Shown here: one piece after another, positions 1 through 4,845 of the stretch
Position numbering within the stretch: the first letter of the stretch is position 1
How the letters are laid out: each line of letters begins with the position of its first letter
NCBI GenBank assembly: GCA_027620595.1
Contig: JAQCDI010000197.1
Span: 1-5,385 of the forward strand
DNA length: 5,385 nucleotides
From: Bacteroidota bacterium
GTDB taxonomy: Bacteria > Bacteroidota > Rhodothermia > Rhodothermales > UBA10348
Direction: 5' to 3'
The notes under the pieces: generated by a model
What the model saw: only the letters and a program-made list of their open reading frames with translations
Told to the model about the DNA's origin: nothing
The model's database searches: none
Program-made: the position numbers and the translations under genes

Positions 1-87
1 CCATCAGAAGATGGCCGGCCCTTTTTCCATATGGCACGGCGGGCCGGAACAGGGTTCGCCCGGAAAGAGGGCAATGGCGCTTGCCCC

Positions 88-555
88 ATGGCGGACAAAC
101 CGATATTCTTGGACGTCTTCCACCTCCCACCCGAATCAGTCATCATGGAGCGTCATTTCAGGCGAGATATCGACGAACTGGCCGTCATCGTGCCCTTCCT
201 GTCGGAGGCGGCCGACGTGCTGGAATTGGACTCGGGTGCAGTTTTCGCGCTCAACATGGTGGTGGAGGAGCTTTTCACCAACATGGTCAAGTACAATGGC
301 ATGGGTGCCGACGACATCATGGTGGGAGTGGAACGCAACGGAGACTGGATGACGGTCCATCTGGTGGACTTCGATTCCGAGCCCTTCGACTACACGGAGA
401 GCAAGGAAGTGGACATTTCGGCACCCCTGCATGCACGCAAGCCGGGCGGGCTGGGTATCCATCTCGTCAAACGGTTCATGGACGAAGTGATGTACGAATA
501 CAAGGATCGCAAAACGACCATCCGCCTGGGGAAGAAGCTGACCAACCATGCTTGA
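88..555 (+). CDS. RsbW/SpoIIAB-type anti-sigma regulatory factor (HATPase domain)
   Basis: The 155-residue product is a GHKL/HATPase_c_2 protein of the anti-sigma serine kinase type. In the family such proteins bind a sigma factor or other target and phosphorylate a STAS partner. The N-box is visible around residues 58-70 (V-V-E-E-L-F-T-N, with E60/E61 and N65). The G2 box is at 118-126 (K-P-G-G-L-G-I-H-L), followed by the usual M-D-E-V helix-strand. The G1 position, D94-F95-D96-S97-E98-P99-F100-D101, is degenerate: the expected Asp-x-Gly is not preserved in register. I chose ATG 88 because the domain begins soon after it; an in-frame ATG at 31 would add a 19-residue Arg/Gly-rich leader unlike the family. 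No convincing Shine-Dalgarno precedes either start. Its last 8 bp overlap the STAS gene, so the two are almost certainly co-translated partners. The family call is firm; the target of regulation is unknown. Confidence 0.88.
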   Translation: MADKPIFLDVFHLPPESVIMERHFRRDIDELAVIVPFLSEAADVLELDSGAVFALNMVVEELFTNMVKYNGMGADDIMVGVERNGDWMTVHLVDFDSEPFDYTESKEVDISAPLHARKPGGLGIHLVKRFMDEVMYEYKDRKTTIRLGKKLTNHA

Positions 556-832
556 AATCATTCGGGAAAACGCACAGACCGTCCGGCTCAAAGGTCGCCT
601 GGATGCCACACAGTCGGAAATGGCCTTCACGGAGTTCGACACGTTCTCGGGAGAGGTGACGGTCCACTTCGACCAGCTGGAGTACATCAGCAGTGCCGGC
701 CTGTCCGTACTGCTGCACACCCAGCAACGCCTGTCGGGTTCAGGCGGTATGCTCCGGCTTCGGGGCCTGAATCCCCATGTCCGGCTTGTCTTCGAATATG
801 CCGGATTCGACCAGATTTTCGATATGGGCTGA
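548..832 (+). CDS. STAS-domain anti-sigma factor antagonist (RsbV/SpoIIAA-like)
   Basis: This 94-residue single STAS domain matches the usual length for free-standing antagonists. The first strand and loop read V-R-L-K-G-R-L-D-A (12-20). The conserved phospho-acceptor loop and helix is Y-I-S-S-A-G-L-S-V-L-L (46-56). By alignment with the D-S-(S/T)-G loop of SpoIIAA/RsbV, S49 is the expected phosphorylated serine. In that class the unphosphorylated form binds the HATPase partner and releases its target; phosphorylation by the partner switches this off. The start overlaps the end of the HATPase gene by 8 bp (ATGCTTGA), which supports translational coupling and a stoichiometric pair. Only 49 bp separate it from the ECF sigma gene downstream, so all may share one transcript. 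No PP2C phosphatase that would reset the switch is present in the window. Confidence 0.9.
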   Translation: MLEIIRENAQTVRLKGRLDATQSEMAFTEFDTFSGEVTVHFDQLEYISSAGLSVLLHTQQRLSGSGGMLRLRGLNPHVRLVFEYAGFDQIFDMG

Positions 833-881
833 ATCTTTCCAACTTTGCCTGGACTGCGCTGTAATTGCTACGGAAAGCGTC

Positions 882-1430
882 ATGAACGAACAGAATGATG
901 ACCTGCTGATCGAACGGGCCCTCCAGGGTGAGCGGTCTGCTTTCGGACAGCTGGTTCAGCGATATCAGACTGCCGTGTATTCCGTTGCCTTCAACGTGCT
1001 GCGCAATGCAGCCGATGCGGAGGACGCGGCACAGTCCGCCTTCTTGAAGGCGTATGAAAACCTGGATCGCTACAAGCCTGAATTCAAGTTCTTCAGCTGG
1101 CTCTACCGCATTGCTGTAAACGAGTCCATCAACCTGCGCCGCAAGAAAAAACCTGTCACAGGCGTCGAATACGCCGAGGCGGTTGAGGAGCATGGAACGG
1201 ACGATGTCATTGCGGAGCACGAGATGGAGGACCGAATCGGGGAGGCGCTCATGGAACTCAACCCCCATGACCGTGCCATCATCATTCTGCGTCACTATCA
1301 GGACTTTTCCTATCCGGATATCGCCTACATCATGGATATCACGGAGAAGAAGGTGAAGTCGCGGCTCTTCACGGCCCGTCAGCGCCTGCGCCAGATTTTT
1401 GAACAATGCGGAATATCGATCCAGGCATGA
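882..1430 (+). CDS. ECF-type RNA polymerase sigma factor
   Basis: The 182-residue product has the two-domain layout of extracytoplasmic-function sigma factors. Region 2 lies at about residues 18-88 (A-F-G-Q-L-V-Q-R-Y, then D-A-E-D-A-A-Q-S-A-F-L-K-A-Y, then F-S-W-L-Y-R-I-A-V-N). A charged linker follows, then region 4 at about 118-172, ending in a helix-turn-helix (Y-P-D-I-A-Y-I-M-D-I-T-E-K-K-V-K-S-R-L-F-T-A-R; broadly 144-166). It should direct core polymerase to a small regulon. I placed the start at ATG 882 because region 2 begins just after it, and GGAAA at 872-876 gives a modest ribosome site; in-frame ATGs at 777 and 798 lie inside the STAS gene and add non-family sequence. The stop overlaps the start of the next gene (ATGA), the usual arrangement for a sigma and its cognate anti-sigma. 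Confidence 0.95.
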   Translation: MNEQNDDLLIERALQGERSAFGQLVQRYQTAVYSVAFNVLRNAADAEDAAQSAFLKAYENLDRYKPEFKFFSWLYRIAVNESINLRRKKKPVTGVEYAEAVEEHGTDDVIAEHEMEDRIGEALMELNPHDRAIIILRHYQDFSYPDIAYIMDITEKKVKSRLFTARQRLRQIFEQCGISIQA

Positions 1431-2029
1431 ACCCAGCAATCCTCGAGCTCATCCAGACCGAAATCGACGGCCAGAACACGCCGTCCGAATCCAGCCGTCT
1501 CGCCGACCTTTGTCGGCAGGACCCGGCCATCCAGCGTGAGCTGGATGCCGCCCGAGCCATTGGTCGCGCTCTCGATACCCTGTCGGACGCCCGTCTGCCG
1601 GACGGCTTCACGGCCCGGGTCATGGACGCCCTGCCGGACGAGCCTGCCTGGGCGCGTCATCGGGCTCCCAGCCGCGCTCCCAGCCGTGCGCCGATCCGCT
1701 CTTCCGTGGGCATTTTCTCCCGACCGTGGGTCAACCTGGCGTACGGGGTTGTGGTGGGCGTCTTTGTGACGTTTGCTGCCATGTCCACCCTGGATTCCGA
1801 ATCGTCCCTGACCGGTGTGTCCGGATCGATGGGCGCCGCCGGTGGAGATCCTGTCATCTCCGAGACCGTGACGCTGTCTCCTGACGCCACGATCGGCGTT
1901 CAGGCCGTTATCGAAGGGGAGGTCCTCACCGTTCGCATCAACGGCATCCTCCCGGATGGGACCCTTCCCTCCATCGTTTTTGAGCAGGCCGATGGTTCGA
2001 TCGTGACCGTTCCGATCCACCTCCCCTGA
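1427..2029 (+). CDS. Single-pass membrane anti-sigma factor (cognate to the ECF sigma)
   Basis: This 200-residue protein has a cytoplasmic N-terminal part (1-100), one hydrophobic segment at about 102-120 (V-N-L-A-Y-G-V-V-V-G-V-F-V-T-F-A-A) and an extracytoplasmic tail of about 80 residues. The N-terminal region resembles anti-sigma domains: D-P-A-I-Q-R-E-L-D-A-A-R at 32-43 and L-P-D-G-F-T-A-R-V-M-D-A-L at 57-69, the latter a segment often seen before the membrane span. There is no zinc HxxxCxxC motif; C29 is the only cysteine. Between the domain and the membrane lies an Ala-Pro-Ser-Arg repeat (80-91). I chose ATG 1427 for its 4-bp ATGA overlap with the sigma gene; ATG 1406 is an alternative that adds seven residues. 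It probably sequesters the sigma at the membrane until proteolysed, and the downstream PrsW-like protease is a natural candidate. The function is inferred mainly from position and architecture. Confidence 0.82.
   Translation: MNPAILELIQTEIDGQNTPSESSRLADLCRQDPAIQRELDAARAIGRALDTLSDARLPDGFTARVMDALPDEPAWARHRAPSRAPSRAPIRSSVGIFSRPWVNLAYGVVVGVFVTFAAMSTLDSESSLTGVSGSMGAAGGDPVISETVTLSPDATIGVQAVIEGEVLTVRINGILPDGTLPSIVFEQADGSIVTVPIHLP
1664..1699 (+). repeat. Three 12-bp tandem repeats in the anti-sigma gene
   Basis: Units at 1664-1675, 1676-1687 and 1688-1699 encode A-P-S-R, A-P-S-R and A-P-I-R (residues 80-91). The first two differ by one base (GCTCCCAGCCGC and GCTCCCAGCCGT); the third is diverged. They keep the reading frame and form a Pro/Arg-rich linker about ten residues before the membrane span. 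Slipped-strand duplication is the simple origin. Confidence 0.85.
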
Positions 2030-2092
2030 CGCCTTGTCCGGTATTGGCATGTCGCCAAATCAGGTCAAGATGCCTGACGTTCGACCCAGCAA
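2030..2092 (+). other. Intergenic gap before prsW with two short inverted repeats
   Basis: Two small potential hairpins lie side by side. TTGGC (2044-2048) pairs with GCCAA (2054-2058) across a 5-nt loop, and TCAGG (2060-2064) pairs with CCTGA (2073-2077) across 8 nt. Neither is followed by a T-run, so they do not look like an intrinsic terminator. No good sigma70 promoter is visible here. They may simply be spacer, or may tune translation or read-through into prsW. Confidence 0.4.
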
Positions 2093-3097
2093 ATGCTCGC
2101 CATCCACATCCTGATCAGCCTCATGCCGGTGGTTTTCTTCCTGGCAGGTTTGGTGTTAATCGACAGTTACAAGCTGGTGCGTTTCCGGGCGGTGGGGTCG
2201 GCATTGGCCGCGGGTCTGCTGTCCGCCGGTGCGGCATGGTTTGTCAATACCGGACTGCTTGACATCCTTCCCGTGGATCACCAGACGTTCACCCGGTATG
2301 TGGCTCCCCTCTCCGAGGAAGCGCTCAAGGCCCTGTGGATCGTGTTCATCATCACGTCGGACCGGGTGGGTTTCAGCGTGGATGCGGCCATCCTGGGGTT
2401 TGCCGTCGGAGCAGGATTCGGGGTGCTCGAAAACATCTATTACCTCGGCGCCCTGGATGCGGGCACCCAGACCTGGGTGATCCGCGGATTCGGAACGGCC
2501 ATCATGCACGGTGTTGCGACCACCGTGTTCTCCGTCGTGCTCCGGACGGTGGCCCATGATTCGAAGCGGTCGAGGTGGCTGGGCGGTCTCCTGGCCTTTG
2601 TGCTTGCTGCTGCGCTGCACAGCATCTACAATCATTTCCCGTTTTCTCCCCTGGTGTCCACCGCCATCCTCATCATCATGGCACCCTTGCTCGTGATGGT
2701 GCTGTTCCACCAGAGCGAGCGTCAGACCCGGTCGTGGCTGGGAACCGGATTCGACACCGACCAGGAACTCATGACCCTGCTCATGAGCGGAAATTTCGGG
2801 GCGTCCCGGATCGGTCAGTACCTGTCCTCCCTCCGGGAGCACTTCGAAGGGCCCATTGTGGCCGACATGCTGTGTCTGATCCGGATCCGGGTGGAGCTCT
2901 CCATCCGGGCCAAGGGACTGCTGATGATGCGCGAGGCGGGCTTCACGCCACCCCCCGATGAAAGCGTCAAAGCCAAATTCAGGGAGCTGGAGTACCTGGA
3001 AGCGTCCATTGGCCGGGCCGGCATGATGGCCATCGATCCCATCCAGCGATGGTCGAGCAAGGAGCTCTGGCAACTCAACATGCTCTCCGACGGGTAA
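2093..3097 (+). CDS. prsW: PrsW-family intramembrane protease with long C-terminal extension
   Basis: The 334-residue product is a polytopic membrane protein with the PrsW signatures in order: paired glutamates in A-P-L-S-E-E-A-L-K (E75, E76), F-G-V-L-E-N-I-Y-Y (E113, N114), M-H-G (H139) and L-H-S-I-Y-N-H (H176). Hydrophobic spans lie at about 4-23, 34-52, 78-90, 97-118, 134-151, 164-180 and 187-205. In Bacillus, PrsW makes the first cut in the anti-sigma RsiW and so activates SigW. Here the gene follows an ECF sigma/anti-sigma pair on the same strand after 62 bp, so that anti-sigma is the obvious substrate, though this is inferred. Residues from about 206 to 334 form a charged, helical, probably cytoplasmic region absent from the roughly 220-residue Bacillus protein. 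ATG 2093 is preferred because it gives a complete first span; ATG 2123 would cut it. No clear Shine-Dalgarno. The stop lies 3 bp from the stop of a convergent gene. Confidence 0.9.
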   Translation: MLAIHILISLMPVVFFLAGLVLIDSYKLVRFRAVGSALAAGLLSAGAAWFVNTGLLDILPVDHQTFTRYVAPLSEEALKALWIVFIITSDRVGFSVDAAILGFAVGAGFGVLENIYYLGALDAGTQTWVIRGFGTAIMHGVATTVFSVVLRTVAHDSKRSRWLGGLLAFVLAAALHSIYNHFPFSPLVSTAILIIMAPLLVMVLFHQSERQTRSWLGTGFDTDQELMTLLMSGNFGASRIGQYLSSLREHFEGPIVADMLCLIRIRVELSIRAKGLLMMREAGFTPPPDESVKAKFRELEYLEASIGRAGMMAIDPIQRWSSKELWQLNMLSDG

Positions 3098-3100
3098 ATC

Positions 3101-3412
3101 TCAGCAGAGGCCGCTCTGGCGGCATCGCCGCTCTTCCTGCTTGCGTCGGATCAGCGTCAGGCCGACCAGGGTGAAAATGCCCAGCACGGTCAAAAGGACT
3201 ATCCAGCCACCGAGAACCACATGGCCGGATTCGGTCGACGCCTTAGCATACTCGATCAGAAGCTGCTGATCAGCCGGGACATCGGGGTTGGTCGAGATGG
3301 CGTGGGTTGCGTGACGTGCGTGTTCCGAATAATGGGACACGAAGTCGAAGGGCTTGGCAAAGAGTACGGCCATAAAGGCCGCTGCAGCCAGCAGGAGGAG
3401 GGTGCGTTTCAT
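3101..3412 (-). CDS. Hypothetical two-pass membrane protein, 103 residues
   Basis: I do not recognise a named family. The protein starts M-K-R followed by a hydrophobic stretch (about 4-20, L-L-L-L-A-A-A-A-F-M-A-V-L-F-A) that could be a signal anchor or a cleavable signal peptide. A polar, His-rich segment of about 45 residues follows (H-Y-S-E-H-A-R-H-A-T-H). A second span lies at about 67-87 (G-G-W-I-V-L-L-T-V-L-G-I-F-T-L-V-G-L), followed by a basic tail (R-R-K-Q-E-E-R-R). By the positive-inside rule both ends are cytoplasmic and the His-rich segment is outside. I placed the start at ATG 3412 because of this signal-like N-terminus; the frame stays open to an ATG at 3484, but that extension would translate through the hairpin at 3427-3460. 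The gene is convergent with prsW and lies 140 bp beyond the SRPBCC gene on the same strand. Confidence 0.72.
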   Translation of the reverse strand: MKRTLLLLAAAAFMAVLFAKPFDFVSHYSEHARHATHAISTNPDVPADQQLLIEYAKASTESGHVVLGGWIVLLTVLGIFTLVGLTLIRRKQEERRCRQSGLC

Positions 3413-3426
3413 GGCGGTTCCGGTGA

Positions 3427-3460
3427 GTGGCGGAGCTGCTCGCACGGGCAGCTCCGCCAC
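3427..3460 (-). repeat. Perfect 13-bp inverted repeat (strong hairpin) in a 5' leader
   Basis: GTGGCGGAGCTGC (3427-3439) and GCAGCTCCGCCAC (3448-3460) are exact reverse complements separated by 8 nt. On the minus strand the hairpin ends 14 nt before the ATG at 3412 and so abuts the region a ribosome would cover. It also lies about 90 nt beyond the SRPBCC stop codon. No T-run follows it on either strand, so it is not a standard intrinsic terminator. Translational control, an mRNA-stabilising end or a protein-binding palindrome are all possible. Confidence 0.8.
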
Positions 3461-3461
3461 A

Positions 3462-3498
3462 ATGGTATTCCATCGGAAGTGCATTGTAAAGATACCAT
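3462..3498 (-). promoter_or_regulatory. Possible promoter/operator region before the 103-residue protein
   Basis: A 7-bp inverted repeat, ATGGTAT (3462-3468) and ATACCAT (3492-3498), encloses 23 bp. Within it the minus strand reads TATCTTTA (3494-3487), one base from the Bacteroidota -7 consensus TAnnTTTG, and TACAAT (3488-3483), close to a sigma70 -10 box. No matching upstream element (TTTG or TTGACA) is seen at the right distance. This is a weak candidate that fits the need for a promoter separate from the SRPBCC operon. Confidence 0.3.
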
Positions 3499-3552
3499 GA
3501 AGGCGATCCGGGCTTCAGGATCTCGAACCCCTTGGACACCAACAGATTGGAG

Positions 3553-4002
3553 TCAGGAAAATATACCCTCCAGGCGGTTCAGGCAGCTCGTCCAACCCTC
3601 GTTGTGGCCCTCGGTGGCCTCTGCAACGGGGAAATGCTCATGTGTCAGTACCACTTCGGTGGCTTCTCCCGCCGGACGGAATTGCACGGTAACCAGGGTA
3701 TCCACACCCATGCGGTAGTCCTCCTCGACCCAGTCCCAGTTATAGGCCAGTCGGTGCGGGGCATCGACCTCCGTATAGACGCCCACAGCGGTGTGCTTAC
3801 CACCTTCGGGCGTGCGCATGTGCAAGGTGTAGGCGCCGCCTACCCGTAGATCCACTTCGTAGTCGATATGGTCGCTGCCTTCTGGCGCAGCCCAGCGGGC
3901 CAGCAATTCCGGTCGGGTCCAGGCCTGCCAGACCTTCTCGACCGGGGCCGGAATCATGCGGGTAATGTGCAGGGTGGTTTCCGTGGTTCGGACGGTGTTC
4001 AT
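3553..4002 (-). CDS. SRPBCC/AHSA1-domain protein
   Basis: The 149-residue product is one START-like SRPBCC fold of the AHSA1 (activator of Hsp90 ATPase homologue 1-like) type. The opening strand and helix I-T-R-M-I-P-A-P-V-E-K-V-W-Q-A-W-T (13-29) is followed by P-E-L-L-A-R-W. The middle has G-G-A-Y and the strand V-T-V-Q-F-R-P. The closing helix is G-H-N-E-G-W-T-S-C-L-N-R-L (132-144), the typical H-x-x-G-W-x-x-x-L-x-x-L ending. Such proteins bind hydrophobic ligands in a cavity; the ligand here cannot be read from sequence. The start is fixed by a good Shine-Dalgarno, AGGAG on the minus strand (4013-4009), 6 nt before the ATG. The gene follows the ArsR gene after 26 bp, and this ArsR-SRPBCC pairing is widespread. 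The product is probably expressed when the ArsR repressor is released. Confidence 0.92.
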   Translation of the reverse strand: MNTVRTTETTLHITRMIPAPVEKVWQAWTRPELLARWAAPEGSDHIDYEVDLRVGGAYTLHMRTPEGGKHTAVGVYTEVDAPHRLAYNWDWVEEDYRMGVDTLVTVQFRPAGEATEVVLTHEHFPVAEATEGHNEGWTSCLNRLEGIFS

Positions 4003-4008
4003 GACGGG

Positions 4009-4013
4009 CTCCT
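4009..4013 (-). promoter_or_regulatory. Shine-Dalgarno site of the SRPBCC gene
   Basis: The minus strand reads AGGAG 6 nt before the ATG at 4002. It is the clearest ribosome site in the window; most other starts here lack one. It fixes the SRPBCC start and suggests independent initiation within the ArsR-SRPBCC message. Confidence 0.75.
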
Positions 4014-4028
4014 CTCGGTAACGGGGTT

Positions 4029-4394
4029 TCAGGAAGACGGCTCTCCTTCTTCAAACCAGCGGGAGAGCGCGTCGAGTTGCTGTTCCCAGAACACCCGGTA
4101 GAAGGCCACCCAGTCCGCAGCGGCGCGCATGGGGCGTGCATCCAGCGAACAGCGGCTCACCCTGCCGTCACGGGTCGTCGAGACCAGGCCAGCCTGTTCG
4201 AGTACCCGAAGGTGTTTCGAAATGGCCGGGCGGGACATGGCAAACGGAGCCGCCAGCTCACCAACCGTGGACGGACCGCTGGCCAGTCGGGCCAGGATCG
4301 AGCGACGGGTGGGATCGGACAGCGCGCCGAAGGTCAGGTCGAGCTGCTGTGAGCGGGAATCTTCCGGAGGGATGGGATGTGTACTGGTAACCAT
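4029..4394 (-). CDS. ArsR-family winged-helix transcriptional repressor
   Basis: The 121-residue product has an ArsR/SmtB winged helix-turn-helix at about residues 20-85. The opening helix is F-G-A-L-S-D-P-T-R-R-S-I-L-A-R-L (22-37), then V-G-E-L-A (44-48), the recognition helix S-R-P-A-I-S-K-H-L-R-V-L-E-Q-A-G-L-V (54-71), and a wing with R-D-G-R-V-S. The metal-binding CxC motif is missing; the only cysteine is C82, so this is not a classical metal sensor. The C-terminal aromatic helix (W-V-A-F-Y-R-V-F-W-E-Q-Q-L-D-A-L) is typical of the ArsR subgroup paired with SRPBCC proteins and probably serves dimerisation. The frame is open upstream to 4607, but ATG 4394 fits the family length and sits just after a good promoter. 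The likely role is an autorepressor controlling itself and the SRPBCC gene. Confidence 0.93.
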   Translation of the reverse strand: MVTSTHPIPPEDSRSQQLDLTFGALSDPTRRSILARLASGPSTVGELAAPFAMSRPAISKHLRVLEQAGLVSTTRDGRVSRCSLDARPMRAAADWVAFYRVFWEQQLDALSRWFEEGEPSS

Positions 4395-4404
4395 ACGGTT
4401 ACCA
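4385..4404. promoter_or_regulatory. Palindromic operator candidate over the arsR start codon
   Basis: TGGTAACC (4385-4392) and GGTTACCA (4397-4404) are exact inverted 8-bp arms around a 4-bp centre (ATAC). The site touches the downstream end of the -10 box, spans the predicted transcription start, and includes the ATG (4394-4392). Size and symmetry fit a dimeric winged-helix repressor. A bound ArsR dimer here would block polymerase, so autorepression is the natural reading; binding itself is inferred. Confidence 0.7.
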
Positions 4405-4432
4405 AAATAGATGTCCGTGCCGATGGCGTCAA
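4404..4432 (-). promoter_or_regulatory. Sigma70-like promoter of the ArsR-SRPBCC operon
   Basis: On the minus strand TTGACG (4432-4427) and TATTTT (4409-4404) are separated by exactly 17 bp. They match the -35 consensus at five of six and the -10 consensus at four of six positions. A start 6-8 nt downstream of the -10 falls at about 4396-4398, only 2-4 nt before the ATG at 4394. The message would therefore be leaderless or nearly so, which fits the absence of a Shine-Dalgarno for this gene. Confidence 0.65.
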
Positions 4433-4506
4433 TACCCGATTCCCATTCTTGATCGCCGAGGTCCCCGTGTGCATCTTGCTGCCGAACGAATCCGCAGCCA
4501 CGCGCC

Positions 4507-4836
4507 ATGTCCTGGATCAAGAACGCCCTCATCGATCTCGCCGTCACGGCCGTCATTGCCGTCCACGCGTTTGCCGACGTCCACTGGACCTGGTGGGTCA
4601 TTGCCATCTACACACCGCTGATGGTGCTGCTCAAGCTTTTCGCCCTCTCGGGAGCGGCACATGCCGTCCAGCAGAAGGCCGATGGCGTTCCCGTCTGGTT
4701 CTACCATGTACTCTACGGAGCCAATCTGCTGCTCCTGTTGAAAGCCCCGTTCTACGAGGCAGCCGCTGGCTGGGCCCTTATCTGGGTGCTTTCCGTCGTG
4801 GCGGAATCCCGCCGCCCGCGTTCCAAGAAGAAGTAG
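4507..4836 (+). CDS. Small polytopic membrane protein of unknown function
   Basis: I do not recognise the family. The 109-residue product is strongly hydrophobic, with four likely spans at about 7-23, 27-47, 64-80 and 85-99, and a very basic tail (R-R-P-R-S-K-K-K) that should be cytoplasmic. Aromatic residues cluster near the second span (V-H-W-T-W-W-V-I-A-I-Y). The hydrophobic pattern through the whole length supports a real gene, although no clear Shine-Dalgarno precedes ATG 4507. It is divergent from the ArsR gene, with 112 bp between the starts, and ends 9 bp before the NFACT-family gene, so the two are probably co-transcribed. That neighbour does not by itself suggest a role in ribosome rescue. 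Confidence 0.75.
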   Translation: MSWIKNALIDLAVTAVIAVHAFADVHWTWWVIAIYTPLMVLLKLFALSGAAHAVQQKADGVPVWFYHVLYGANLLLLLKAPFYEAAAGWALIWVLSVVAESRRPRSKKK

Positions 4837-4845
4837 TCCTCCGCA

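Noticed and set aside
1..30. GGCCGGCC followed by a short T-run as an upstream terminator
   Set aside because: The palindrome has no loop and the window edge cuts off any longer stem, so it cannot be supported.
31..87. Upstream in-frame ATG at 31 as the start of the HATPase gene
   Set aside because: It adds a 19-residue Arg/Gly-rich leader with no family similarity; the domain begins right after ATG 88.
844..872. Promoter for the ECF sigma gene (TTGCCT, 16 bp, TGCTAC)
   Set aside because: Both boxes are weak and no ECF-type AAC/CGT pair is correctly spaced; read-through from the STAS gene is simpler.
687..1439. Long open frame on the minus strand opposite the ECF sigma gene
   Set aside because: It is a shadow of the well-supported sigma gene in GC-rich DNA; its translation shows no domain-like pattern.
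2044..2072. Promoter for prsW (TTGGCA with a box near CAAGAT)
   Set aside because: The -10 match is only about half and part of the -35 is used by a small hairpin; not convincing.
2156..3073. Long open frame on the minus strand opposite prsW
   Set aside because: Low-complexity His/Gln/Gly-rich translation typical of antisense frames; the plus-strand PrsW motifs are clear.
3518..3531. tRNA T-arm-like GGGGTTCGAGATCC on the minus strand
   Set aside because: The stem does not pair well and there is no acceptor, D or anticodon arm around it.
4449..4477. Promoter for the small membrane protein (TTGATC, 17 bp, CATCTT)
   Set aside because: The -10 fits poorly; a promoter must lie in 4395-4506, but this one is not strong enough to annotate.
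4395..4607. N-terminal extension of ArsR to an ATG at 4607
   Set aside because: It would run through the promoter and overlap the divergent membrane protein gene; the family length fits ATG 4394.
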